Shown: piece by piece, positions 55,830-64,000 of the stretch
Layout of the letters: the number at the start of each line of letters is the position of its first letter
Numbering within the stretch: position 1 is the first letter of the stretch
Origin: Pseudomonas putida
Lineage (GTDB): Bacteria; Pseudomonadota; Gammaproteobacteria; Pseudomonadales; Pseudomonadaceae
Reading direction: 5' to 3'
Length of the DNA: 64,000 nt
NCBI RefSeq assembly: GCF_002025705.1
Contig: NZ_CP018846.1
Span: forward strand, 4,889,501 to 4,953,500
The notes under the pieces: generated by a model
Told to the model about the DNA's origin: nothing
Databases searched by the model: none
The model's input: the letters and a program-made list of their open reading frames with translations, nothing else
Made by a program: the position numbers and the translations under genes

Positions 55830-56795
55830 ATGCCCAGCTTGCGCCGTGCCGTGTTTCTCGATCACCAATCCCTGGACCTTGGCGACCTCGACCTGTCGCC
55901 GTTGCGACAGCAGTTCGACGAATTCGAGCTGTTTGCCGCCACCCGCCCGGAGCAGGTCGCCGAACGCCTGCAGGGCGCTGTCGCGGTGGTCAGCAACAAG
56001 GTCATGCTCGATGCCGCAGCACTGGCCGCCAACCCGCAGCTGAAGCTGATCCTGGTGGCCGCGACCGGCACCAACAATGTCGACCTGGCCGCTGCCCGCG
56101 CCCAGGGCATCACCGTCTGCAACTGCCAGGGCTATGGCACGCCATCGGTAGCCCAGCACACCATCGCCCTGCTGCTGGCCCTGGCCACGCGCCTGTGCGA
56201 CTACAATCAGGCGGTGGCAGACGGCCAATGGGCCAAGGCCAGCCAGTTCTGCCTGCTCGATTTCCCGATTGTCGAACTGGAAGGCAAGACCCTCGGCCTG
56301 CTCGGCCATGGTGAACTGGGTGGCGCAGTGGCACGCCTGGCCGAAGCCTTCGGCATGCGTGTGCTGAGCGGGCAGATCCCTGGCCGCCCGGCCCGTGATG
56401 ACCGCCTGGCGCTGGACGAACTGCTGCCGCAGGTCGACGCGCTGACCCTGCACTGCCCACTCAACGAGCACACCCGGCACATGATCGGTGCCCGCGAACT
56501 GGCGCTGCTGAAAAAAGGCGCGCTGGTGGTCAACACCGCCCGTGGCGGCCTGATCGACGAACAGGCCTTGGCCGACGCCTTGCGCAATGGCCACCTGGGC
56601 GGCGCCGCCACCGATGTGCTGAGCGTCGAGCCACCGGTCAACGGCAACCCGCTGCTGGAAAAGGACATCCCGCGCCTGCTGATTACCCCGCATAGCGCCT
56701 GGGGCGCGGTGGAGTCGCGCCAGCGCATCGTCGGCCAGCTCAGCGAAAACGCCAAGGCCTTCTTCGAAGGCCAGCCCCGCCGCGTGGTCAGCTGA
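55830..56795 (+). CDS. D-2-hydroxyacid dehydrogenase (glycerate dehydrogenase-like)
   Basis: A 321-residue NAD-dependent oxidoreductase, probably of hydroxypyruvate/glycerate or glyoxylate. The nucleotide loop is GLLGHGELGG (156-165). The catalytic triad is R238 in NTARGGLI, E267 in SVEPP and H288 in ITPHSAWG. The ATG at 55830 has GGAG ahead. rsmC starts 53 nt later on the same strand. Confidence 0.9.
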   Translation: MPSLRRAVFLDHQSLDLGDLDLSPLRQQFDEFELFAATRPEQVAERLQGAVAVVSNKVMLDAAALAANPQLKLILVAATGTNNVDLAAARAQGITVCNCQGYGTPSVAQHTIALLLALATRLCDYNQAVADGQWAKASQFCLLDFPIVELEGKTLGLLGHGELGGAVARLAEAFGMRVLSGQIPGRPARDDRLALDELLPQVDALTLHCPLNEHTRHMIGARELALLKKGALVVNTARGGLIDEQALADALRNGHLGGAATDVLSVEPPVNGNPLLEKDIPRLLITPHSAWGAVESRQRIVGQLSENAKAFFEGQPRRVVS

Positions 56796-56848
56796 GTCAA
56801 GAGCCCGGCTCTGCTACACTGCGCCACTTTTTTCAGGAGGCGTCGTCC

Positions 56849-57847
56849 ATGGACCCGCGCAGTGAAGTATTGCTCCGCCAGGCAGAGCTGTTCCAGGGCC
56901 CGCTGCTGCTCGCTGGCGCCCCCGCCGACGGCCTGCTCGGGCAACTGCCCCAGGCCCACGGCTGGACCTGGCATGCCGGTGACCAGGCCATGCTCGACAG
57001 CCGCTTCGCCGGGCGCAGCCACTATGGCGTCGACGTGCCGCCGGTCGCTTTCGAGGCGGCCGTGCTGTTCCTGCCCAAGTCCCGCGAATTGGCGGCCTAC
57101 CTGCTCAATGCCCTGGCCTCGCGCCTGGCTGGCCGCGAACTGTACCTGGTGGGGGAAAAGCGTGGCGGCATCGAAGGTGCAGCCAAGCAGCTGCAGGCGT
57201 TCGGCAAACCGCGCAAGCTGGATAGCGCAAGGCATTGCCAGCTGTGGCAGGTGACCGTGGATAACGCCCCACAAGCCAAACCACTGGAAAGCCTGGCCGA
57301 GCGCTTCACGCTCGACCTCGAAGACGGCCCATTGCAGGTGGTGAGCCTGCCAGGGGTGTTCAGCCACGGCCGCCTCGACCGCGGCACCGCCCTGCTGCTC
57401 AAGCACCTGGACAACCTGCCGGTCGGCCATGTGCTCGACTTCGGCTGTGGTGCTGGCGTGCTGGGTGCCACAGTAAAACGACGTTATCCACAGAGCCGGG
57501 TCAGCCTGCTGGATGTCGACGCCTTTGCAGTCGCGGCCAGCCGCCTGACACTGGCGGCCAACAGCCTTGAGGGCGAGGTCATCAGTGGCGATGGCATCGA
57601 TGCCGCGCCCGTCGACCTGAGCCTGATCCTGAGCAACCCACCGTTCCACACCGGGGTGCACACCAATTACCAGGCGTCGGAGAACCTGCTGAAAAAGTCC
57701 AGTCAACATCTGCGAAAAGGTGGCGAAATGCGCCTTGTGGCGAATAGCTTCCTGCGCTATCAACCACTGATCGAGGGCGCCCTGGGCAACTGCCAGACCT
57801 GCGCCGAGGCCGATGGCTTCCGTATCTATCGCGCCACACGCGGATAA
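56849..57847 (+). CDS. rsmC: 16S rRNA (guanine1207-N2)-methyltransferase
   Basis: Methylates G1207 of 16S rRNA in the 30S subunit using SAM. The 332-residue protein has a non-catalytic N-terminal half that copies the fold, and a catalytic half with the SAM motif VLDFGCGAGVLG at about 195 and the active NPPFH at about 263. CAGGAGG precedes the ATG. Confidence 0.93.
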   Translation: MDPRSEVLLRQAELFQGPLLLAGAPADGLLGQLPQAHGWTWHAGDQAMLDSRFAGRSHYGVDVPPVAFEAAVLFLPKSRELAAYLLNALASRLAGRELYLVGEKRGGIEGAAKQLQAFGKPRKLDSARHCQLWQVTVDNAPQAKPLESLAERFTLDLEDGPLQVVSLPGVFSHGRLDRGTALLLKHLDNLPVGHVLDFGCGAGVLGATVKRRYPQSRVSLLDVDAFAVAASRLTLAANSLEGEVISGDGIDAAPVDLSLILSNPPFHTGVHTNYQASENLLKKSSQHLRKGGEMRLVANSFLRYQPLIEGALGNCQTCAEADGFRIYRATRG

Positions 57848-57889
57848 AAACAGGGCTTGCCGAAACCGATTCGGCTAGGCAGAATCCGC

Positions 57890-58040
57890 ACCGTCCTAGG
57901 GGAGTAGTCTCCCGCGAGCGCCCTGCTCGCCCGGTACGCGTCAACATACTTGGCCCACAGGCCATGGCGCGTGCGACCCAGCGACCTGCACAGACAGGTC
58001 CGGGGTTTGACAAGACCTATGACACGCACACCTTACCCGG
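57890..58040 (+). ncRNA. yybP-ykoY manganese riboswitch
   Basis: The leader of the next gene has the class landmarks GGGGAGTAG at 57899-57907 and CAACATACTTGGCC at about 57942. GC-rich helices between and after them close with GACCTATGACACG. The motif senses Mn2+ and typically turns on Mn exporters; here it lies directly before a GDT1-family gene. Exact ends are approximate. Confidence 0.85.
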
Positions 58041-58094
58041 GGCGGGGAGGCTGTACGTGTCATAGCCGTGTCGACCCGCCCCGTAGGAATCCTG

Positions 58095-58679
58095 ATGCTG
58101 GAATCTCTGTTGGTCCCCACCGCAATCGTTGCCTTGGCCGAAATCGGCGACAAGACGCAATTGCTCGCGCTCATCCTCGCCGCGCGCTTCCGCAAGCCCT
58201 GGCCAATCATCGCCGGCATCATCGCCGCCACCCTGGCCAACCATGCCGCAGCCGGTGCAGTGGGTGCCTGGGTCGGCAGTTTCTTCACCGAGTCGGTGCT
58301 GCACTGGGTGCTTGCCGCAAGCTTCACCGCCACCGCGCTGTGGACCTTGGTGCCCGACAAGATGGACGATGACGAGAACCCGGCACGCCGCTTCGGCCCG
58401 TTCCTGACCACGCTGATCGCCTTCTTCCTGGCCGAGATCGGTGACAAGACCCAGGTCGCCACGGTGATGCTGGCTGCCCAGTATCCGCACCTGATCCTGG
58501 TCATCCTCGGGACCACCCTGGGCATGCTGATTGCCAACGTGCCGGTGGTGCTGGCGGGTAACTTCGCCGCAGAGAAACTGCCACTGACGCTGATCCGTCG
58601 CCTGGCGGCTACCGCGTTCTTCGTGCTGGCGATCGTGGCCGTGTACTCGGCGATGAAGACCAGCGGCTGGGTGGGATAA
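58095..58679 (+). CDS. TMEM165/GDT1 family putative manganese exporter
   Basis: A 194-residue inner-membrane protein with six hydrophobic segments in two repeats, each opening with the family signature AEIGDKTQ (E16-T21 and again near residue 117). Members export Mn2+ or exchange Ca2+/Mn2+ for protons. The ATG at 58095 has AGGA 6 nt ahead, so the GTG at 58068 is not used. Its riboswitch leader supports a manganese role. Confidence 0.93.
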   Translation: MLESLLVPTAIVALAEIGDKTQLLALILAARFRKPWPIIAGIIAATLANHAAAGAVGAWVGSFFTESVLHWVLAASFTATALWTLVPDKMDDDENPARRFGPFLTTLIAFFLAEIGDKTQVATVMLAAQYPHLILVILGTTLGMLIANVPVVLAGNFAAEKLPLTLIRRLAATAFFVLAIVAVYSAMKTSGWVG

Positions 58680-58693
58680 AAAAGTTGAAAGCA

Positions 58694-58800
58694 GGGGGCG
58701 CTTTGCGCCCTTTTCGCGACACAAGGCCGCTCCTACAGGTTATTGCATTCTCTTGTAGGAGCGGCCTTGTGTCGCGAAAGGCTGCAAAGCAGCCCCAGCG
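58694..58800. repeat. REP element pair between converging genes
   Basis: Inverted REP copies (about 58694-58739 and 58752-58800) with the core TTCGCGACACAAGGCCGCTC. They end 4 nt before the stop of the leftward M48 protease gene and follow the GDT1 gene. Confidence 0.85.
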
Positions 58801-58803
58801 AGC

Positions 58804-59619
58804 TTACTTCTTGGCCGCTTCGTACAGCGGCATCACCTTCGGAATGGCTGCCTGCAACGAGGCAATCCGGCTGCTCGACGCCGGGTGAGTGCTCATGAAC
58901 TCGGGCGGAGCGCCCTCCGAAGCCTTGCTCATCTTGTTCCACAAGGTGATCGCGGCATTCGGGTCGTAACCGGCACGCGCCGACAGCTCAAGGCCGATCA
59001 GGTCGGCCTCGTTCTCGTTGGCGCGGCTGTTGGGCAAGGTCATGGCGTAGTTCACCACGGTGTCGGCCATGGCCATGCTGTCCTGGCCAAGGCCAAACAA
59101 TGCACCCGCGCCCTGGCGCGCCATCTCTACGCCATAGGCCTTGGACATCGCTTCGCGGCTGTGCTCGCGCAAGGCGTGGGCGATTTCGTGCCCGACCACA
59201 GCGGCAATTTCCGCATCGGTGAGCTTGAGCTGATCGATCAGCCCGGTGTACACGATGATCTTGCCGCCCGGCCCGCAGTTGGCATTGAGCTCGTCACTCT
59301 TGATGACGTTGACTTCCCAGTTCCATTGCGCGGCATCAGGGCGGAATTGCGGCGCCTGGGCGATCAGCCGGCTGGCGATGGCCTGCACGCGCTTGGCGTC
59401 GGCACTGGATTTGTCGAGCACGCCCTTGCTCGACGCCTCACCGAGGGTCTGCTGGTACGACTGGGCGTACATCTGGTTGACCTCATCGGTCGAAAGCATG
59501 CTGAACATGTACTGCTGACGCTGGACGCCGACAGCACCGCCACTGGTGGTATTCACCGCCTGGCAGCCGGCTAGCAGGATGCCAGCACTCAACAGGCTGA
59601 CGACAAAAGACTTACGCAT
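58804..59619 (-). CDS. M48-family lipoprotein metalloprotease (LoiP-like)
   Basis: A 271-residue envelope zinc protease. The lipobox is LLAGC (C19), the zinc site is HEIAH (144-148), and the third ligand lies in NENEADLIG. It probably degrades damaged or misassembled outer-membrane proteins, as LoiP/BepA relatives do. There are no TPR repeats, unlike BepA. GGGAGTG precedes the ATG. Confidence 0.9.
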   Translation of the reverse strand: MRKSFVVSLLSAGILLAGCQAVNTTSGGAVGVQRQQYMFSMLSTDEVNQMYAQSYQQTLGEASSKGVLDKSSADAKRVQAIASRLIAQAPQFRPDAAQWNWEVNVIKSDELNANCGPGGKIIVYTGLIDQLKLTDAEIAAVVGHEIAHALREHSREAMSKAYGVEMARQGAGALFGLGQDSMAMADTVVNYAMTLPNSRANENEADLIGLELSARAGYDPNAAITLWNKMSKASEGAPPEFMSTHPASSSRIASLQAAIPKVMPLYEAAKK

Positions 59620-59698
59620 GAAAACACTCCCTTTTTACATGCGCCGTATCCTAGGCCGAGTCACCCGTACCCCGCCATAGCCGCAGGGAAGATTTTAC

Positions 59699-60319
59699 CT
59701 AAGCCGGCGTAAGGCACTCCGGCGCGTCCAGTTTCGGGTCGTTGACGAAATTCGCCAGGGCCCGCTCACGCAGTGTCGCCGGCGGGCTGGCGAGCAGCTC
59801 ATGCAGGCGCGCCAGCGGTGTGTCCGGGTCCAGCCAGGCAGCCTGGCCGGCCTCGTCGAGAATCAACGGCCGGCGCTGATTCATCGCGGCCTGGGTCACC
59901 ACCGCGCAGCTCAGCCACACCTGGTCCTGCACCGGATAGGCTTCCCACACGGCGGCAAAATACAACGATGCGCCCTCCCCCGGCGTCAGCCAGTAAGGCC
60001 GTTTGCGCACCGAGCCGCGCCACTCGTAAAAACCGTTGGCCGGCATCAGGCAACGGCGCAGGCGAAACGCTTCGCGGAACATCGGCTGCTCGGTCAAGGT
60101 CTCGGCCCGGGCATGGGCGGGGGTGCGGGAAAGGTCGGTGAGCCAGGCCGGGGTCAGCCCCCAGCGCGCCTTGGCCAGTTGCTGCTGGCCATCAAGCTGG
60201 CGCTGGATCAGCACCGAGGCACCGGGCGCGATATTCCATTGGGCCGGCTGGCCGGCAGGGAAGCCCGGCAGACTGGCCAGCGCCTGGGGCCAGCGAAACA
60301 GGGCGTAACGTCCACACAT
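59699..60319 (-). CDS. SRAP (YedK/HMCES) family protein with altered active site
   Basis: A 206-residue protein of the family that crosslinks to abasic sites in single-stranded DNA through C2. C2 (MCGRYAL) and the glutamate in GFYEW (E99) are kept. The conserved asparagine of the N-A-R-x-E-T motif is histidine here (HARAET), and the conserved histidine before R-x-P-x-x-L is asparagine (NQRRPLIL). Length is normal. Crosslinking may still occur, but release chemistry may differ. Confidence 0.85.
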   Translation of the reverse strand: MCGRYALFRWPQALASLPGFPAGQPAQWNIAPGASVLIQRQLDGQQQLAKARWGLTPAWLTDLSRTPAHARAETLTEQPMFREAFRLRRCLMPANGFYEWRGSVRKRPYWLTPGEGASLYFAAVWEAYPVQDQVWLSCAVVTQAAMNQRRPLILDEAGQAAWLDPDTPLARLHELLASPPATLRERALANFVNDPKLDAPECLTPA

Positions 60320-60334
60320 GGGCGATTTCAGAAC

Positions 60335-60595
60335 CTAGCAGATCAAGGTACCGGGATGACTCTCCGGCTCGTCGCCGGCAAGCGGCTGGGCACCATTGTA
60401 CGCATCGATCAGTTGCCGTGCGTACTCGGCCTGCTCGTCGGGCACCGCAAGCCCGAGCAGGCCCTGCAACGGCAACTCACCGGCAGCGCCCATCAGGTCC
60501 CGACCGGCCAGGTGCACTTGAATGCCCTCGCTGGCGAGCATGCCCAGCAACATTTCGGCTTCCAGCAGGTTTTCCGGTTCGTAGATCCGCCGCAT
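60335..60595 (-). CDS. DUF2007 family protein
   Basis: An 86-residue protein of the DUF2007 (putative signal-transducing, GlnB-like fold) family: RRIYEPENLLEAEMLLGML at the start and LLGLAVPDEQAEYARQLI. The function is unknown. It is coupled to the preceding gene: its ATG shares a base with that gene's TGA (TGATG read on the minus strand). Confidence 0.82.
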   Translation of the reverse strand: MRRIYEPENLLEAEMLLGMLASEGIQVHLAGRDLMGAAGELPLQGLLGLAVPDEQAEYARQLIDAYNGAQPLAGDEPESHPGTLIC

Positions 60596-60777
60596 CAGTC
60601 GTTCTCACCGTAGACATCCATCATCCATTCGTCGCCATGAACCTGCAGCACAAAGCGAATAGGCTTGCAGCACACCTGGCAGTCCTCGATGTACTCCTGG
60701 TCCCCCCCGGACAGGTCCACTGTGGTTTCGACTTCCTCGCCACAATAAGGGCAATCGTAGAACGCTTGTTCGAGCAT
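60595..60777 (-). CDS. CPXCG motif-containing cysteine-rich protein
   Basis: A 60-residue zinc-ribbon-like protein with DCPYCGEE and DCQVCCKPI providing four or more cysteines, and an acidic C-terminus. It is widespread in gammaproteobacteria next to DUF2007 genes, with unknown role. First gene of a two-gene unit. Confidence 0.88.
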   Translation of the reverse strand: MLEQAFYDCPYCGEEVETTVDLSGGDQEYIEDCQVCCKPIRFVLQVHGDEWMMDVYGEND

Positions 60778-60802
60778 CGCGGCCTCCGGGGTGACTTGTG
60801 CG

Positions 60803-60808
60803 TATAAT
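60803..60808 (+). promoter_or_regulatory. Possible -10 element for the acyltransferase gene
   Basis: A perfect TATAAT lies about 95 nt before the acyltransferase start and 26 nt from the divergent CPXCG gene. No convincing -35 hexamer is seen at standard spacing. Confidence 0.3.
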
Positions 60809-60903
60809 TGCCGGTCTGTTTACAGGGCTTGCGTGTGCCCGAGCCGTTTTTCGGGCCCCACCCCTTACCTTATTACCCTAGCCGTTTCCAACAAGAGAGC
60901 ATG

Positions 60904-62070
60904 ATGGGCGAATTCGATGCCATCCGACCGTACGACGACGCTGAGGTCCCTGCCGTTCTGGCACGCCTGCTCAGCGACCCGGCATTCCTCGATATCCTCA
61001 CCCACTTCAAATTCCCGCGTACCGCTGGTGCCCTCGGCTGGTTGCTCAAGCCGCTGATCGCCCGGCGCCTGCGCAAGGAATTCGCCGGCGTCACCTGCGT
61101 GTCGACCCTGCAGGACAAAGTCGAGTACTACGTCGACCAGACCATCGAACGTGCCACCGACGGCGTCACCTATTCTGGCGTCGAACAGCTCAAGTCGGGC
61201 ACGGCCTATCTGTTCCTGGCCAACCACCGCGACATCGTCATGGACCCGGCCTTCGTCAACTACGCGGTGTACCACGCCGGCCTGCCGACACCCCGCATCG
61301 CCATCGGCGACAACCTGCTGCAAAAGCCGTTTGTCAGCGACATGATGCGCCTGAACAAGAGCTTCATCGTGCACCGCTCGATCAGCGGCCGCCGCGAAAA
61401 GCTCGCCGCCTACCAGTTGCTCTCGGCCTACATCAACCACTCGATCCGCAATGACGGCACGTCGATCTGGATCGCCCAGGCCGAAGGCCGCGCCAAGGAC
61501 GGTGACGACCGTACCGATTCGGCGATCCTCAAGATGTTCCACATGAGCCGCAAGGACGAGCCGTTCGGCGCGGTGATCCAGAGCCTGAACCTGATCCCGG
61601 TGTCGATCAGCTACGAATACGACCCGTGCGACCAGGCCAAGGCCCGCGAGCTGTACATCCGCGCCACCACCGGCACCTACAAGAAGGCGCCGGGCGAGGA
61701 CGACAACAGCATCGCCAAGGGCATCACCGGCTACAAGGGCCGGGTGCACATCAACTTCGCGCCACCGGTAACCGAGTACTACGAGGACACCAAGCAGCTG
61801 GCACAGGAAACCGACCGGCAGATCCTCGGCGGCTACCGCCTGTTCCCGGTGCATTACCTGGCCTATGCGATGTGGAGCGAGAAGGACGAGGCACTGCAGG
61901 TGCCTAGTGCCGAGAAGGTGTTCCCGGCCGAAGAACTGGCCAAGGCCAGGGAAGAATGGCAGCGCCGCCTGGACGCTTGCCCCGAGGAGCAGCGGCCGTA
62001 TCTGGTGTTGCAGTATGCGACGCCGGTACGCAACCAGTACCAGGTCAAGCAGCAGGCGCCTGTCGCCTGA
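60904..62070 (+). CDS. 1-acyl-glycerol-3-phosphate acyltransferase-like protein
   Basis: A 388-residue PlsC-superfamily acyltransferase acting on phospholipid or other glycerolipid precursors. The catalytic box is ANHRDIVMD (H108, D110/D114), one residue longer than the common NHX4D. The substrate-binding part includes AEGRAKDG. The AAGAGAG ribosome site suits the second of two adjacent ATGs (60901, 60904). A single gene ending at a REP pair. Confidence 0.82.
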   Translation: MGEFDAIRPYDDAEVPAVLARLLSDPAFLDILTHFKFPRTAGALGWLLKPLIARRLRKEFAGVTCVSTLQDKVEYYVDQTIERATDGVTYSGVEQLKSGTAYLFLANHRDIVMDPAFVNYAVYHAGLPTPRIAIGDNLLQKPFVSDMMRLNKSFIVHRSISGRREKLAAYQLLSAYINHSIRNDGTSIWIAQAEGRAKDGDDRTDSAILKMFHMSRKDEPFGAVIQSLNLIPVSISYEYDPCDQAKARELYIRATTGTYKKAPGEDDNSIAKGITGYKGRVHINFAPPVTEYYEDTKQLAQETDRQILGGYRLFPVHYLAYAMWSEKDEALQVPSAEKVFPAEELAKAREEWQRRLDACPEEQRPYLVLQYATPVRNQYQVKQQAPVA

Positions 62071-62077
62071 TCAAGTT

Positions 62078-62184
62078 TGGGGCTGCTTTGCAGCCCTTTC
62101 GCGACACAAGGCCGCTCCTACAGAGGGCCGCGATCCGCTTGTAGGAGCGGCCTTGTGTCGCGAAAGGGCCGCAAAGCGGCCCCA
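62078..62184. repeat. REP element pair between converging genes
   Basis: Inverted copies (about 62078-62125 and 62138-62184) with GGGGCTGCTTTGCAGCC at the outer end and the TTCGCGACACAAGGCCGCTC core. They lie between the acyltransferase end and the end of the leftward small membrane gene. Confidence 0.85.
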
Positions 62185-62190
62185 GGCATT

Positions 62191-62451
62191 TCAGATCCAG
62201 GTGCTGAACCAGGACAGCAGCAGTGCCATGGCCAGGCACGAAAAACCGAGGATGTAGTAGTAGCGCGGCACGCGCTGGTCGAAGGTATCCACCACCCCTT
62301 CATCCACCGCCAGACTCTCGCGGGTGATCACCTCACGCCGCCGCGCATTCTGCAGCAGCAGCCCGCCAGGGCAGGTCAACAACAGCGCCAGCAGATTGAT
62401 CAGCTTGGTCGGGTGGGCGGAAAGAAACCCCCAGAGCACTTGCAAGGACAT
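62191..62451 (-). CDS. Small two-TM membrane protein
   Basis: An 86-residue protein with hydrophobic helices at about 14-30 (LINLLALLLTCPGGLLL) and 65-83 (YYILGFSCLAMALLLSW) and a charged loop between. No family recognised. The ATG at 62451 follows GAGG. Conserved-looking core codon use supports it. Confidence 0.6.
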   Translation of the reverse strand: MSLQVLWGFLSAHPTKLINLLALLLTCPGGLLLQNARRREVITRESLAVDEGVVDTFDQRVPRYYYILGFSCLAMALLLSWFSTWI

Positions 62452-62611
62452 CACGCAACCTCGGTCATAGCCACAGCGAAGCCCGGCATTCTACCGAAGT
62501 GCGACCAGCCCGCCCGGTCTTGGCGACAAAGTGTCACTTAATTTCATCTGTCACGTTCTCGTCATCAGGGCAGGCCACTCTATCGGCCTTTTCCCGAACC
62601 GGAGCTTGTTG

Positions 62612-62818
62612 ATGCTGCACGCCGAAAACCAGGACCGCCTCTATCTCGTGGCTCAAAGTGATGAGCAACAGGCGTTGATCGATGGTTTTGCCATCAACGT
62701 CCAGGACCGCCAGTGGCTGGTCTACTGTGCGCTGGGTGGGCATGTACACGATGATTTGCCCGAGGTGGATGCCAGCACCGGTGTGAGCTTGCTGGATTTC
62801 CACATAGAAGCCGCCTAG
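62612..62818 (+). CDS. Small conserved hypothetical protein
   Basis: A 68-residue soluble protein (MLHAENQDRLYLVAQSDEQQ at the start) with no recognised domain. CGGAG precedes the ATG. It ends just before a strong bidirectional terminator. Confidence 0.6.
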   Translation: MLHAENQDRLYLVAQSDEQQALIDGFAINVQDRQWLVYCALGGHVHDDLPEVDASTGVSLLDFHIEAA

Positions 62819-62833
62819 TTCGGTACCGACAAC

Positions 62834-62871
62834 AAAAAACCCGCTACCTGGCACTCAGGTAGCGGGTTTTT
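62834..62871. terminator. Bidirectional intrinsic terminator
   Basis: CCCGCTACCTG (62840-62850) pairs with CAGGTAGCGGG (62856-62866) around a 5-nt loop, with six A before and five T after. It serves the rightward small gene and the leftward yajG. Confidence 0.92.
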
Positions 62872-62887
62872 CATTGCAGCTGAAGGC

Positions 62888-63472
62888 TTATTCGCCCAGC
62901 ACCTGACCGATGGTCGGGTCCTTGAACAGGCGGGTCAGCGCATCACTCAGTACATCACTCACCAGGGTGGTGTTGGTTTCCTGGTTCGGCGCCATGCCGA
63001 AGCGCTGGTCCAGCGAAGCACCATAGCGGCCGCTGTAACGGCGGTTGGCATTCGCCACATCGGCACGGAAGGTGGCGCCGATGGTGGCTTCGGTCACGTA
63101 CAGGTTGTCCTTCGGCGACTGGTACTTCAGCTCGGCCAGGGTCACGGTCAGTTGCGGTGCGTTGTAGGCGTTCGGCGTCGGGGTGAAGCCGAGCAGGCGC
63201 ACGGCGGCTTCGGCCTGGGCCTGCAGCTTGGGCACGACATCATTGCCACTGACGCTGATGGTGCTGGTCTCGGGGTACATGCCACCGCGGGTGCCCAGGG
63301 ACTGCGAAGCCCGCCCATCGACCACCTTGACCACCACCGGCTGGCCGTGGCCGACCGGAGCGAGCTGAGCCTTGAGCGTGGGTTGCGGGCTGAGTTGTTG
63401 CGGGCTGTGGGCACAACCGACCAGGCTGAGGCTGGCCACGGCGATCAAACCGAACAACAGACGTTGCAACAT
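62888..63472 (-). CDS. YajG family lipoprotein
   Basis: A 194-residue lipoprotein: signal peptide with lipobox LVGC (C20), then a YajG-type domain (VVKVVDGRASQSLGTRGG). The function is unknown; envelope location is clear. CTGGAGAAA precedes the ATG. Confidence 0.88.
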   Translation of the reverse strand: MLQRLLFGLIAVASLSLVGCAHSPQQLSPQPTLKAQLAPVGHGQPVVVKVVDGRASQSLGTRGGMYPETSTISVSGNDVVPKLQAQAEAAVRLLGFTPTPNAYNAPQLTVTLAELKYQSPKDNLYVTEATIGATFRADVANANRRYSGRYGASLDQRFGMAPNQETNTTLVSDVLSDALTRLFKDPTIGQVLGE

Positions 63473-63617
63473 GCGCGTTTCTCCAGAAAATACGGCAAAG
63501 GCCCACAGTATACCCAGCCAGGCGCAAACCAGTCATCGGTCCAGCCCGCTTGTCACAATCGTTTCATGGCCACGCCCTTATCCTTGCGCCAAGCCCAAAC
63601 GCACAGGACGCACCGCC

Positions 63618-63851
63618 ATGGCTTCGCTCTGGACACTGCTCTGCCAACGCCCGCGCCACAATGCCTATGCCCGCCTCGACGCCGACGGCAAATGCCTGGC
63701 TTTCAAGCAGTGCAGCCAGGCACCATGCGGTAGCGGATGGGTGCGTATCAGTGAAATCCAGCTCGCCTGGCTGGGCCGCGAGCTGCCCGCCGAAGCCCGG
63801 GTTTGCGCCCCTGCAAGCCGCCGCTGGCATCAGCGCATCCTCGCGGCCTGA
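63618..63851 (+). CDS. Small conserved hypothetical protein
   Basis: A 77-residue basic protein starting MASLWTLLCQRPRHNAYARL, with four cysteines and several tryptophans. It resembles pseudomonad-specific unknowns. The ribosome site is weak. No function can be assigned. Confidence 0.55.
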   Translation: MASLWTLLCQRPRHNAYARLDADGKCLAFKQCSQAPCGSGWVRISEIQLAWLGRELPAEARVCAPASRRWHQRILAA

Positions 63852-63902
63852 CAAACGCTGCAATAAAAACCACGAATAACGACCTTTCTGCCCGCGACAT
63901 CG

Positions 63903-63925
63903 TTATAATCTCCCCCCGATTATAA
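63903..63925. promoter_or_regulatory. Perfect inverted repeat overlapping a TATAAT box
   Basis: TTATAATC (63903-63910) and GATTATAA (63918-63925) flank seven pyrimidines. TATAAT at 63904-63909 could be the -10 of a gene that starts beyond the window, and the repeat could be an operator or a divergent pair of -10 boxes. Confidence 0.4.
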
Positions 63926-64000
63926 GGACGTCTCCTGATCGGGCCCCGCATCCGCCGCTTGACCCCGGCACCTTCACCCGCTTCGCCCACAGAGAGCCTT

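Overview
The window reads as chromosome of a Pseudomonas putida-group bacterium. The evidence is the GC-rich coding style, the gene order (fruBKA/fruR, ampDE-DUF1631-nadC, trxB-cysZ, slyD-gpx, pta, an AlkK-type ligase cluster) and many paired REP elements built on the typical GGCCGCTCCTAC core. No rRNA, tRNA or CRISPR array was seen.

Layout. 1-2.9 kb: the tail of an OprD-type porin, a membrane diguanylate cyclase and two small conserved genes. 2.9-10.5 kb: the fructose PTS operon fruB-fruK-fruA read leftward, and fruR-tatD read rightward, with a Cra/FruR operator between them. 10.6-15.3 kb: a single 1550-residue protein of the DUF6543/dermonecrotic-toxin-like family. 15.3-24.4 kb: a chemoreceptor, ampD-ampE, a DUF1631 gene, nadC, trxB and cysZ.

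24.2-34.8 kb is a 10.5 kb integrated element with lower GC and looser gene packing. It carries a tyrosine integrase directly after cysZ, and it lies inside cysZ rather than a tRNA gene. A 77-bp identical core occurs at both ends. The element supplies a new 3' end for cysZ, and the displaced native 3' end lies at the far junction. The cargo includes an HTH protein, a zinc-ribbon/SPOR-like membrane protein, a winged-helix-like protein preceded by phased GTAAG repeats, an XRE regulator, a SEC-C protein with a PD-(D/E)XK-like nuclease core, and a serine recombinase next to resolvase-like sites. It also carries a tightly overlapped pair: a two-TM beta-rich protein resembling Cap15/S-2TMbeta effectors and a free-standing GT51 peptidoglycan glycosyltransferase. 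That pair is the best candidate here for an undescribed system, probably defensive; its function is inference only.

35-64 kb is core genome again. It holds a soluble PAS-PAS chemoreceptor, a glycosyltransferase, an OYE-type oxidoreductase, glutathione peroxidase, SlyD, pta (with no ackA beside it), an OmpA-like lipoprotein, a metallo-beta-lactamase-fold hydrolase and a receiver-TPR/histidine-kinase pair. After these come a MalT-type LuxR regulator with DUF1329, DUF1302 and an AlkK-like acyl-CoA ligase, then a hydroxyacid dehydrogenase, rsmC, a yybP-ykoY manganese riboswitch with a GDT1-family exporter, an M48 lipoprotein protease, an SRAP protein, small conserved genes, an acyltransferase and a YajG lipoprotein. 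REP pairs sit mostly at the ends of converging core genes; none was seen in the element.
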